A stretch of DNA of 32,005 bases from UBA1189 sp045594245. GTDB taxonomy: Bacteria > Bacteroidota > Bacteroidia > Bacteroidales > Bacteroidaceae. Shown here piece after piece: positions 15,698 through 23,103 of this stretch. Positions within the stretch are counted from its first letter, which is position 1. Each line of letters begins with the position of its first letter. The position numbers and the translations under genes are program-made. The DNA lies in the NCBI GenBank assembly GCA_045594245.1, contig JAZNYG010000090.1, positions 1 to 32,005 on the forward strand, in the 5' to 3' direction. The notes beneath the pieces were generated by a model. The model made no database searches. It had not been told where the DNA came from and worked only from the letters and a program-made list of their open reading frames with translations.

Positions 15698-17657
15698 AGT
15701 CGTTCATCATCAGGCTCATCAGTGGGTTCTCTTCGGTGAGTACGCGGTGGGTGAGTTGGGCTATGGTGTAGGCTTCGGCATCGGGACATGGCTCGGTGAG
15801 GCGGTGGCATTGTCCGTCGGTAAGGCGGTAGTAACCGGTGTTTTCGGTGAGTTGGTCGTCGGTGACGCTTAGCGTGAGCGAGAGCTCGGGATGTAGGGCG
15901 GCATAGGCGGCCAGCATGGCCTCGGCATGGATGATGCGTGCCATACCGAAGTGGTCGCCCATAAGGCCTGTGGTATCTAGCACATCCACTTCGGTGCGTC
16001 CGTAGTGGGTGGCGATGGCGGCGATGAGCGCATCGCGGGCTGACTCATTATCATATACGCACTCTCGTAGTAGGGTGCCGCCAGCCTCGTTGCGGCATAT
16101 GGCAAGGGCTACGAGGTTGTCGCCATAGCGTGCTTCCCACATCGTGTCGCCTGCGAGGTGCATATCGTCGACTACGGCACGCAGGTCGCGCAAAGGGTGT
16201 TGCACGCACATGGCGCGCTCTTGCATCTTGGTGCGGAGATACTTCAGGGGAGATTGGTCGTGTTGGAGGTTGGCGGACGAAATGTGGCAGCTATAGTCTT
16301 CGGTATGGCTGCCTTTGTCTTCCGTCTTCATGCTTTCTGCATCGACTTTTACCGTTTGCCATCCGAAGCGGAAGCAGGGTGTGTAGCCGAACTTGGCGTA
16401 GTAGGCGAAGAGCTCGGGTGTGGCGGGGATGAGGAAACTGAATATGGCGTTCTCGGCCAGCATGTTGCGGTGTGTCTGATGCAGCAGCTCGCCCATGAGT
16501 CCGCGGCGGCGATAGGCCTCGTCGGTGCAGGCACCCGAGATGTAAGATGCGGGCAGCATGCGTCCACCGTAGGTGATGGGGTAGGGTAGCTTTTGTAGGG
16601 CTGCCACTACGCGCCCGTCGCGCTGTATCACCTCATTGCGTTCGGTACGGTATTTCTCGCGGAAGTAGAGGTCGATGAAGGCTCGCGGGTCGGCAAAGGA
16701 GCGTTCCCACAGGTGACGTGTCTCGAAACGTATGCGGCGCTCTTCATCACTCTCTGCGGGTTGTGCGGTGAGTGTGGCGGTCATCTTGTCCAGTATGAGG
16801 TCGGGTTGGTATGATAGCTTGGCCTTGCGCAGGCCCTCCAATCCGAGGTCCTCCTCGCGGTTGATGTAGGTGATATCTTCGGGGAGGTGCGACACAAACT
16901 CATTGTTTATCATCGCGTAGGCACCTTCGTAGCTGGTGTCGGCCTTTTCTACACATACGTCGAATGCCTCGGCATTGATGCGTGCGCCGAAGGTGAAGGC
17001 TACCATGTGTCCCTCCACGAAGAGCGCCCCGCCCAGGATGTGTAGTTCGTCGATATGGTGCAGTGCGTAGGTTATCATGCGCTGCTCGGCCATCATGGCG
17101 CGCTGCTCACGACAATCGTTGGTGCGGCACCACTCTTCGCTCAGGCGTATGCATTCGGTTACCAGTTCGGGGGTGAGTGGGCGGTACTCGTAGTCGGGAT
17201 ACTGGCGCTTGAACTTGCTGATATGGTTGCGCTTGGGTTGTAGCTTCTTGCCCGATAGTGTCACCAGCTTTTCGCGCAGGTAGAGGTAATCGGCCCTGTC
17301 GCGATTGGTGTTGTAGACGAAGGCCCCGGGCATCGACTCATCCATCAATCCCTGAGCGCAGGGGCATACGCAAGCCATCCTGAAGGTGTCGCCCAAGCTA
17401 CGTGCATCATCCATCAGCAACTCCAGCACGTGGCGCAGGTCGCCCTTTCCTATAGGCTTCATGTAGGTGACGTGTCCGTCGTCCACGAAGCGCAGTACCA
17501 GAAAACCCTCCACTACGGCATATTCGGTGTGATAGAGAAATTGCCAGCTACATAGGTTGGCCACGTTGATGTCGCAATTCATGCAACTGCTCTGCATGGT
17601 ATAGGAGCGTAGCAGATCGGCGTCGGCTACGGTAATGGGCTTGAAGGGGATAATCAT
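15696..17657 (-). CDS. DUF2156-GNAT multidomain acyltransferase-like protein
   Basis: A 653-residue cytoplasmic protein that looks composite. Residues 1-295 match DUF2156, a GNAT-like fold related to the lysyl-transferring domain of MprF (CDINVANLCSWQFLYHTEYAVV, YLYLREKLVTLSGKKLQPKRNH). Residues 305-440 are a GNAT acetyltransferase with the acyl-CoA loop RRRGLMG (about 383-389) and YYAKFGYTPCF. The remaining 210 residues resemble the additional GNAT-like and SCP2-like parts of Eis-type enzymes (AMLAAYAALHPELSLTLSVTDD). In many relatives the two halves would be separate genes. No signal peptide or membrane segment is seen. Substrate unknown; transfer of aminoacyl or acetyl groups is inferred. 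The gene stands alone behind a canonical promoter. Confidence 0.85.
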   Translation of the reverse strand: MIIPFKPITVADADLLRSYTMQSSCMNCDINVANLCSWQFLYHTEYAVVEGFLVLRFVDDGHVTYMKPIGKGDLRHVLELLMDDARSLGDTFRMACVCPCAQGLMDESMPGAFVYNTNRDRADYLYLREKLVTLSGKKLQPKRNHISKFKRQYPDYEYRPLTPELVTECIRLSEEWCRTNDCREQRAMMAEQRMITYALHHIDELHILGGALFVEGHMVAFTFGARINAEAFDVCVEKADTSYEGAYAMINNEFVSHLPEDITYINREEDLGLEGLRKAKLSYQPDLILDKMTATLTAQPAESDEERRIRFETRHLWERSFADPRAFIDLYFREKYRTERNEVIQRDGRVVAALQKLPYPITYGGRMLPASYISGACTDEAYRRRGLMGELLHQTHRNMLAENAIFSFLIPATPELFAYYAKFGYTPCFRFGWQTVKVDAESMKTEDKGSHTEDYSCHISSANLQHDQSPLKYLRTKMQERAMCVQHPLRDLRAVVDDMHLAGDTMWEARYGDNLVALAICRNEAGGTLLRECVYDNESARDALIAAIATHYGRTEVDVLDTTGLMGDHFGMARIIHAEAMLAAYAALHPELSLTLSVTDDQLTENTGYYRLTDGQCHRLTEPCPDAEAYTIAQLTHRVLTEENPLMSLMMND

Positions 17658-17677
17658 ATCGAATAGGAATTATGGAG

Positions 17678-17708
17678 CAAAGGTAATGGATAGTTTCGAG
17701 GCGGGCAA
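17678..17708 (-). promoter_or_regulatory. Promoter of the DUF2156/GNAT gene
   Basis: The minus strand has TTG (17706-17708) and TACCTTTG (17678-17685) separated by exactly 20 nt, just upstream of the start codon at 17657. Confidence 0.7.
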
Positions 17709-17827
17709 CAGAATTTTCGAATAATTTTGTAGTTGTGCCGATAGGGGAGGGGTGAGGGCTTATATGTATAAACAGTGAATAGGTGGTAAGGTTTAGTAGT
17801 CAATGCCAGCTACTATATTATGGGCAT

Positions 17828-17964
17828 GTGAAAAATTAAAGCAAGCTTTATTTGTTTTCGCTCGTTTATTCGTACCTTTACGATAAATCGAGAAGGTACT
17901 TGCACTCGCCGTGAAAAAAATTAAAGCAAGCTTTATTTGTTTTCGCTCGTTTATTCGTACCTTT
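17828..17964 (+). repeat. Direct duplication of a promoter-bearing element upstream of pta
   Basis: Two copies (17828-17879 and 17911-17964) share 44 identical bases, beginning TTAAAGCAAGCTTTATTTG and ending CGTTTATTCGTACCTTT. They differ only by two As near the start. The next base is A in copy 1 (TACCTTTA) and G in copy 2 (TACCTTTG), so only copy 2 keeps a consensus -7 box. Confidence 0.8.
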
Positions 17965-17965
17965 G
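17937..17965 (+). promoter_or_regulatory. pta-ackA promoter
   Basis: TTG (17937-17939) and TACCTTTG (17958-17965), spacer 18 nt, lie within the second copy of the duplicated element. Transcription would start near 17972, about 38 nt before the pta ATG. Confidence 0.65.
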
Positions 17966-18009
17966 CAATACTTTTGCAAATAATAAACAATTTTAAATAT
18001 TAAAGTACT

Positions 18010-19017
18010 ATGGATTTGTTAAGCCAGATTATTGCGCGTGCCAAGAGTAACAAGCAGCGCATCGTACTCCCCGAAGGAACCGAGGAGCGTACACTGAAAG
18101 CCGCCGACCGCCTTCTTGCCGATGAGGTAGCCGACCTGATTATTATCGGTAACCCGGAAGAGATCAAGGGACTTGCTGCCCAGTGGGGACTCACCCATCT
18201 GGACAAGGCCACCATCATCGACCCCGAGAATCATCCGAAGAAGGAGGAGTGTGCCAACCTGCTCTTCGAGTTGCGTAAGAAGAAGGGCATGACCATCGAG
18301 GAGGCTCAGAAGCTGGTGACCAATCCGCTCTATTTGGGTTGCCTTATCATCAAGGCTGGCGATGCCGACGGTCAGCTCGCAGGTGCACAGAACACTACAG
18401 GTAACGTATTGCGCCCCGCATTGCAGATTATCAAGACCGCTCCGGGCATCAGCTGCGTATCAGGTGCTTTCGTGATGATTACCCAGACTCCTCAGTATGG
18501 CGAGAATGGCGTGCTCATTATGGGCGACTGTGCCGTGACTCCCATGCCCGATGCAGCCCAGCTCTCTCAGATTGCCGTATGCTGTGCCGACACCGCTCGC
18601 GCCGTAGCTGGCATCGAGGATCCCCGCGTGGCTATGCTGAGCTTCTCTACCAAGGGTTCGGCCAAGCATGAGTGTGTAGACAAGGTGACTGAGGCTCTCC
18701 GCCTGGCTAAGGAGCTGGCTCCCGACCTCAAGATCGACGGTGAGCTCCAGGCCGACGCTGCTCTTGTGCCCTCTGTAGGTGCCAGCAAAGCTCCCGGCTC
18801 TGAGATTGCCGGCAAGGCCAACGTACTGGTATTCCCCACACTCGAGGTGGGCAACATCGGCTACAAGCTCGTGCAGCGCTTGGGTGGTGCCGAGGCTATC
18901 GGCCCCATCCTCCAGGGTATTGCACGCCCCGTGAACGACCTTTCACGCGGCTGCTCTATCGATGACGTATACAACATGGTAGCCATCACCGCTTGCCAGG
19001 CACAGGCGGCAAAGTAA
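18010..19017 (+). CDS. pta: Phosphate acetyltransferase
   Basis: Converts acetyl-CoA and phosphate to acetyl-phosphate and CoA, the first half of the acetate-forming pathway. At 335 residues it is the short single-domain form without the N-terminal regulatory domains of E. coli Pta. Landmarks are RIVLPEGTEERTL near the N-terminus, the substrate-site regions AGDADGQLAGAQNTTGNVLRPALQII and MLSFSTKGSAKHE, and the C-terminal LVFPTLEVGNIGYKLVQRLGGAEAIGPILQG. The ATG is supported by the promoter at 17937-17965. ackA follows after 46 nt on the same strand, so the pair is very probably one transcript. Confidence 0.97.
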   Translation: MDLLSQIIARAKSNKQRIVLPEGTEERTLKAADRLLADEVADLIIIGNPEEIKGLAAQWGLTHLDKATIIDPENHPKKEECANLLFELRKKKGMTIEEAQKLVTNPLYLGCLIIKAGDADGQLAGAQNTTGNVLRPALQIIKTAPGISCVSGAFVMITQTPQYGENGVLIMGDCAVTPMPDAAQLSQIAVCCADTARAVAGIEDPRVAMLSFSTKGSAKHECVDKVTEALRLAKELAPDLKIDGELQADAALVPSVGASKAPGSEIAGKANVLVFPTLEVGNIGYKLVQRLGGAEAIGPILQGIARPVNDLSRGCSIDDVYNMVAITACQAQAAK

Positions 19018-19063
19018 TTATAATTTACAATTTGACAATTTACTATTTACGATAATAGAAGAG

Positions 19064-20257
19064 ATGAAAATCCTCGTATTAAACTGCGGTAGTTCATCCA
19101 TCAAGTACAAACTCTTCGAGATGGACACCCAATCGGTACTCGCCCAGGGCGGTATCGAGAAGATTGGCCTTCCCGGCTCGTTCCTTAAGTTGACCTTGCC
19201 CAATGGCGAGAAGGTAATACTCGAAAAAGACATCCAGGAGCACACCGCTGGTGTGGAGTTTATCCTGCAGACACTCACCGGTGCCGAGTATGGCGCACTG
19301 AAGTCGCTCGACGAGCTCGACGCTGTAGGTCACCGTATGGTACACGGTGGCGAGAAGTTCAGTCAGTCGGTACTCCTCAATGAGGAGGTGTTGGCAGCCT
19401 TCGAGGCTTGTAACGACCTGGCTCCCCTGCACAACCCCGCCAACCTCAAGGGTGTGGCTGCTATCACCGCACTGCTCCCCGAGATCCCTCAGGTGGGCGT
19501 GTTCGACACCGCTTTCCATCAGACCATGCCCGACTATGCCTACATGTATGCCGTTCCCTACGAACTGTACGAGAAGTACGGCGTGCGTCGCTACGGCTTC
19601 CACGGCACCTCACACCGCTATGTGTCGCAGCGCGTATGTGACTACCTCGGCATCAAGCCCGAAGGCACCAAGATTATCACCTGCCACATCGGCAACGGTG
19701 CGTCAATCTCGGCTGTTGTGGATGGCAAGTGTGTAGACACCAGCATGGGTCTCACCCCGCTCGAAGGTCTCATGATGGGTACCCGTAGCGGCGACATCGA
19801 CGGTGGTGCCGTTACCTTCATCATGGAGAAGGAGGGCTTGGATGCTACAGGCGTATCGAACCTGCTCAACAAGAAGTCGGGCGTTCAGGGTATCTCAGGC
19901 GTGTCATCAGACATGCGCGAGATTTGCGCTGCCGTAAATGCAGGCAACCCCCGCGCCATCCTCGCACTCAACATGTATGAGTACCGCATCCGCAAGTATA
20001 TCGGCTCATACGCTGCCGCTATGGGTGGTGTTGATGTTATCCTCTTCACCGGTGGTGTAGGCGAGAACCAGGACAATACACGCGAAGCTGCATGCCGCGG
20101 CCTCGAGTTCATGGGTGTAAAGATCGACACGGAGAAGAACAAGACCGTCCGTGGCGAAGAGGCCATCATCTCTACTCCCGACTCTAAGGTTAAGGTAGTA
20201 GTCATCCCCACCGACGAGGAGCTGATGATCGCTACTGATACGATGAACCTTCTTTAA
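19064..20257 (+). CDS. ackA: Acetate kinase
   Basis: Transfers phosphate from acetyl-phosphate to ADP, yielding acetate and ATP, and completes the pathway started by pta. Length 397 residues, normal for the ASKHA-fold family. Diagnostic motifs are LVLNCGSSSIKYKLF at the N-terminus, HRMVHGGEKF, the catalytic-region GFHGTSHRYVS, CHIGNGASISAV and the late FTGGVGENQDNTREA. It is preceded by a 46-nt spacer of ATTTAC-type words and no canonical promoter. A hairpin-forming word array begins directly after its stop codon. Confidence 0.98.
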   Translation: MKILVLNCGSSSIKYKLFEMDTQSVLAQGGIEKIGLPGSFLKLTLPNGEKVILEKDIQEHTAGVEFILQTLTGAEYGALKSLDELDAVGHRMVHGGEKFSQSVLLNEEVLAAFEACNDLAPLHNPANLKGVAAITALLPEIPQVGVFDTAFHQTMPDYAYMYAVPYELYEKYGVRRYGFHGTSHRYVSQRVCDYLGIKPEGTKIITCHIGNGASISAVVDGKCVDTSMGLTPLEGLMMGTRSGDIDGGAVTFIMEKEGLDATGVSNLLNKKSGVQGISGVSSDMREICAAVNAGNPRAILALNMYEYRIRKYIGSYAAAMGGVDVILFTGGVGENQDNTREAACRGLEFMGVKIDTEKNKTVRGEEAIISTPDSKVKVVVIPTDEELMIATDTMNLL

Positions 20258-20350
20258 GTGAAAAGTGAAGAGTGAAAAGTGAAGAGTGAGGCTACGCAAT
20301 GTGTGCCCTGCCGAATGGTAACTCTTAACTTTTCACTCTTAATCCTTAAC
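20258..20350. repeat. Inverted word array after ackA
   Basis: Left arm: tandem GTGAAAA/GTGAAGA words (20258-20289). Core: 29 nt starting GGCTACGCAAT (20290-20300). Right arm: complementary words AACTCTTAACTTTTCACTCTT (20320-20340) and beyond. The RNA could fold into a long hairpin and act as a terminator or processing site between ackA and the transporter gene. The core's first 11 bp recur, inverted, at 29925-29935. Confidence 0.6.
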
Positions 20351-20359
20351 TATACCAAC

Positions 20360-21319
20360 ATGTACGAACAACTACTAAATCTCGACCCCATAAAAATCAA
20401 TTTCAGCAAGTCCGGTATGGATATGCTGAATATCGCCTTGGCCGTCGTGATGTACGGTGTAGCCCTCGGCATCAAGCCGGGCACCTTTGCCAAGGTGTTC
20501 CGCGAGCCCAAGTCTATCCTCGTGGGGCTTATCGGTCAATGGATACTCATTCCCTCGCTCACCTTCCTCCTGATTATCATCTTCCACAAGCATATCACTC
20601 CGATGGTGGCTATGGGTATGATTCTGGTGGGCTCTTGCCCGGGAGGCAACGTGTCGAACTTCATCACCTCCATCTCAAGGGGCAACCGCGAGCTCTCGGT
20701 ATCGATGTCGGCCGTGACCACTACGGCGGCCATCGTCACCACACCGGCCAACTTTGCCATCTGGGGCAGCCTCTACGTGCGCTACCTCAATCGCCACGCG
20801 GCCGATGCATTGCAGACGCTCACCATCCCCATCTGGGATATCTTCGTCACGGTGTTCATCCTGCTCGGCGTGCCCTTGGCGTTGGGTATTCTCACCACAC
20901 ACTACGCCCCGAAGGTAGCCAAGGCGCTCAACAAGCCCTTGCAGTACCTCTCCATTGTGGTGTTCCTCGCTATGGTGCTGATCTCGTTTTGGAACAACTT
21001 AGACATCTTCGTCAAGTACCTCAAGTGGATTGTGCTTATCGTAGCCATCCACAACGGACTGATTCTCTTCATGGGTTATTGGCTCGGTGAGCTCTCGGGC
21101 CTGCCGCGCCCCGACCGCCGCGCCATCACCATCGAGATGGGCATCCAGAACTCGGGTCTCGGTCTCATCCTCCTGTTCAACCCCAACATCTTCCCGCCCG
21201 AACTGCAGAATGGCGGTATGCTCATCATCACCGCATGGTGGGGCATCTGGCACATCATTGCAGGCCTCACCGCCGCAGGCATCTTCCGCCTCCGCGACAG
21301 GTATAAGTGGAAAGAGTAA
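20360..21319 (+). CDS. Bile acid:sodium symporter (BASS) family transporter
   Basis: A 319-residue inner-membrane transporter with about nine to ten hydrophobic segments. The family signature is the glycine/proline-rich stretch MGMILVGSCPGGNVSNFITSISRGNRELSVSMSAVTT, and a second sodium-site-like stretch is AITIEMGIQNSGLGLILLFNP. BASS members import organic anions (bile acids, pantoate, pyruvate and others) with sodium; which substrate applies here cannot be read from sequence. I chose the ATG at 20360 because the 27 residues before it are encoded by the repeat array. The gene lies 102 nt after ackA on the same strand, and the hairpin between them makes a shared transcript uncertain. Confidence 0.9.
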   Translation: MYEQLLNLDPIKINFSKSGMDMLNIALAVVMYGVALGIKPGTFAKVFREPKSILVGLIGQWILIPSLTFLLIIIFHKHITPMVAMGMILVGSCPGGNVSNFITSISRGNRELSVSMSAVTTTAAIVTTPANFAIWGSLYVRYLNRHAADALQTLTIPIWDIFVTVFILLGVPLALGILTTHYAPKVAKALNKPLQYLSIVVFLAMVLISFWNNLDIFVKYLKWIVLIVAIHNGLILFMGYWLGELSGLPRPDRRAITIEMGIQNSGLGLILLFNPNIFPPELQNGGMLIITAWWGIWHIIAGLTAAGIFRLRDRYKWKE

Positions 21320-21324
21320 TTTCT

Positions 21325-21432
21325 TAATTGACAATTGACAAGGGACAATTGACAATTGGGCTTTGCTATCAGGTAGTTCTGTTGCCCCGATTGAATAATG
21401 ATTGTCATTTGTCAATTGTCATTTGTCAATTG
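21325..21432. repeat. Inverted ATTGACA word array
   Basis: Left arm: four copies of a (G)ACAATT/AATTGACA word (21325-21358). Core: 41 nt unique sequence (21359-21399). Right arm: reverse-complement words TTGTCATTTGTCAATTG repeated (21402-21432), ending 3 nt before the next start codon. A hairpin here could hide that start in the mRNA; this is inference. Confidence 0.6.
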
Positions 21433-21435
21433 TTT

Positions 21436-22725
21436 ATGCAAGTATACAATAAAAACCTAGGATATACGCTTCTGCGCAGCCTTTGGGTGAACCCCATCAT
21501 CAGCCTGTCGCTGCGTCGCCTCGTCGTGCGAGGCAAGGAAAACCTGCCCAAGGACGGGGCCGTCATCATCGGTAGCAACCACACCAATGCGTTGCTCGAC
21601 CCCTTGGTGATACTCCGCTCGATGAACCGCGCCACCGTCTTCATGACGCGTGCCGACATCTTCCGCCGTCCCCTCCTGCAGAAGGTATTCACCTTCCTCA
21701 AGATGCTGCCCATCTACCGCATCCGCGATGGCTATGCCGCCGTGAAGCAAAACGAGGAAATCATACGCAAGTGCGTCGATGTGCTCCGCCACCGCTACCC
21801 GCTGGCCCTCTTCCCCGAGGCCACACACCGCCCCAAGCACTCGCTCATGGGCCTGAGCAAAGGCATCTTTCACATCGCCCTCGAGGCCAACAAGCAGTTT
21901 GGCCATGAGAAGCCCGTCTACATCGTGCCCACCGGCATAGAGTACAGCCGCTACTTCCGCTACCGCTCCAACGCCGTGGTCACCTATGGCGAGCCCATCA
22001 ACGTCACCGAGTTTGTGCGCCAGCACGAGGGTGAGGTCACCCCAGCCCGCCTGCTGGCCATGCTGCGCGAGGAGCTGGCCCGCCGCATGAGCGAGCTCAT
22101 CGCCTTCGTGCCCGACACCGAGGACTACGATGCCCGCTGGGAGCTCACCAAGCTATGTACCGCCCAGTCGGCCCCCCTGTCGCCTGCCGAGCGCCTCACC
22201 CTCAACCGTGCCGCCATCGCCCACATCGTGGAGAAGACCGACAGCGACCCCGAGGCCGCCCAAGCCCTCTACGCCGATGCCCTGGCATTCAAGAAGGAGC
22301 GCCGCCTGCGCCGCATACACCCCTCGTCTACCGGGCATAAGCACCCCCTCATCGCCTCCATCGGTAACACCGTGGCCCTGCTTTGTGCCCTGCCCTACTA
22401 CCTCTTCTGTGCACTGGTGACCCTCCCCTCATGGGCATTGTCACACTATATCGTAAGCGGACTTAAGGACAAGGCCTTCAGCAACACCGCCCGCCTGGGT
22501 GTGAACCTCGCCCTGTGGCCCCTGCTCATCATCATCTGGAGCATCGTGGCCCTGTGCGCCCTGCCTCTGGTGCCCGCCCTGCTGGCCATCCTCCTGCTGT
22601 TGCCTGCCGTAGCCTTCTTCTATGACTACAACGCCTTCGCCCTCCACACCTGGAGCGACTGGCAATGGACACGGGCCAAGCACCTGCACGCCCGCCTCAA
22701 GGAGCTGCTCCGTAGGTGCAAGTGA
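21436..22725 (+). CDS. PlsC-like 1-acyl-glycerol-phosphate acyltransferase family protein
   Basis: A 429-residue membrane-associated acyltransferase. The N-terminal half has the LPLAT motifs: catalytic NHTNALLD (His49, Asp55), LPIYRIRDG (91-99), FPEATHRPKHSLMGLSKG (126-143) and VPTGIEY (164-170). The catalytic pair is spaced HX5D rather than the usual HX4D, as in the yeast Sct1/Gpt2-like clade, which acylates glycerol-3-phosphate. A helical region is followed by two long hydrophobic segments at about 340-370 and 380-415. It probably acylates a lysophospholipid or glycerol-3-phosphate at the inner membrane. The frame runs upstream through the word array, so I start at the ATG at 21436. Coding bases are very C-rich. 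Confidence 0.88.
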   Translation: MQVYNKNLGYTLLRSLWVNPIISLSLRRLVVRGKENLPKDGAVIIGSNHTNALLDPLVILRSMNRATVFMTRADIFRRPLLQKVFTFLKMLPIYRIRDGYAAVKQNEEIIRKCVDVLRHRYPLALFPEATHRPKHSLMGLSKGIFHIALEANKQFGHEKPVYIVPTGIEYSRYFRYRSNAVVTYGEPINVTEFVRQHEGEVTPARLLAMLREELARRMSELIAFVPDTEDYDARWELTKLCTAQSAPLSPAERLTLNRAAIAHIVEKTDSDPEAAQALYADALAFKKERRLRRIHPSSTGHKHPLIASIGNTVALLCALPYYLFCALVTLPSWALSHYIVSGLKDKAFSNTARLGVNLALWPLLIIIWSIVALCALPLVPALLAILLLLPAVAFFYDYNAFALHTWSDWQWTRAKHLHARLKELLRRCK

Positions 22726-22750
22726 TGCCTTTCGGATACAAACAATAAAC

Positions 22751-22785
22751 TCCCGACTCTCTCCAGTGAGGTCGGGAATTTTTGT
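22751..22785 (+). terminator. Terminator of the acyltransferase gene
   Basis: TCCCGAC (22751-22757) pairs with GTCGGGA (22771-22777) and is followed by ATTTTTGTTT. It lies 25 nt after the acyltransferase stop codon. The facing smalltalk-side transcripts from the minus strand may also run into it. Confidence 0.75.
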
Positions 22786-22806
22786 TTACTTTTAGGGGAA
22801 GTGTGG

Positions 22807-22875
22807 TCACATCAGCATCATGGCCGTCAGTGTCAGCGCTACACAGCGCACGACCTTAATCATCAGCTCGCTCAT
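22807..22875 (-). CDS. Possible tiny hydrophobic peptide downstream of smalltalk
   Basis: A 22-residue reading frame starts 9 nt after the smalltalk stop codon on the same strand. It begins MSELMIKVVRC and is hydrophobic to the end, finishing in several Met and Leu residues. The position would fit a co-translated membrane peptide. It is too short for composition tests, I recognise no family, and chance occurrence is quite possible. Confidence 0.25.
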   Translation of the reverse strand: MSELMIKVVRCVALTLTAMMLM

Positions 22876-22884
22876 GGTTTCATG

Positions 22885-22977
22885 CTACGACATGCAGCTC
22901 GCCACGCCGAGGGCACCGGCAAGGGCGGTGAGTACTGCGATGAGGATTTTGAGAATTTGTTTCCAGTCGGGTTTCAT
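22885..22977 (-). CDS. Smalltalk-family small protein
   Basis: A 30-residue peptide starting MKPDWKQILKILIAVLTA. A hydrophobic, alanine-rich stretch ends in GVASCMS. The layout matches the tiny Bacteroidetes family named smalltalk, which typically sits after an HU-like gene and before an N-acetylmuramoyl-L-alanine amidase. The tail V-A-S-C fits a lipobox, so the peptide could be almost entirely a lipoprotein signal peptide, leaving only a lipidated Cys-Met-Ser after processing; that is inference. It lies 126 nt downstream of the HU-like gene stop on the same strand and is preceded by the same TTAACC words. No amidase gene follows. Confidence 0.75.
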   Translation of the reverse strand: MKPDWKQILKILIAVLTALAGALGVASCMS

Positions 22978-22979
22978 GG

Positions 22980-23003
22980 TGGTTAAGGGTTAAAGGTTAA
23001 GGG
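22980..23003. repeat. GGTTAA word array before the smalltalk start
   Basis: Tandem GGTTAAGGGTTAAAGGTTAA words lie 2 nt before the smalltalk start codon. The same words precede the HU-like start (23523-23592), in the same orientation. Confidence 0.5.
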
Positions 23004-23068
23004 TATAGAGTCCTCTGAGTTCTCCGAGCTCTCTGAGTCCTCCGAGAAAAAAGTTCTCCGAGAAAATC

Positions 23069-23093
23069 CCCTCGGTGCCCGATGCACCGAGGG
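23069..23093 (-). terminator. Hairpin just after the HU-like gene
   Basis: CCCTCGGTGC (23069-23078) and GCACCGAGGG (23084-23093) form a perfect 10-bp stem with a 5-nt loop, 10 nt after the HU-like stop codon. On the minus strand ATTTTCT follows, so it may be a weak terminator or attenuator that lowers smalltalk expression relative to the HU-like gene. Confidence 0.5.
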
Positions 23094-23103
23094 ATGCCGC
23101 GCG

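Noticed and set aside
17828..17964. CRISPR-like repeat pair
   Set aside because: Only two copies with one unrelated 31-nt stretch between, a promoter motif inside and no cas genes; a promoter duplication explains it.
17793..17990. Minus-strand frame with an internal peptide repeat
   Set aside because: The peptide repeat only reflects the duplicated promoter DNA.
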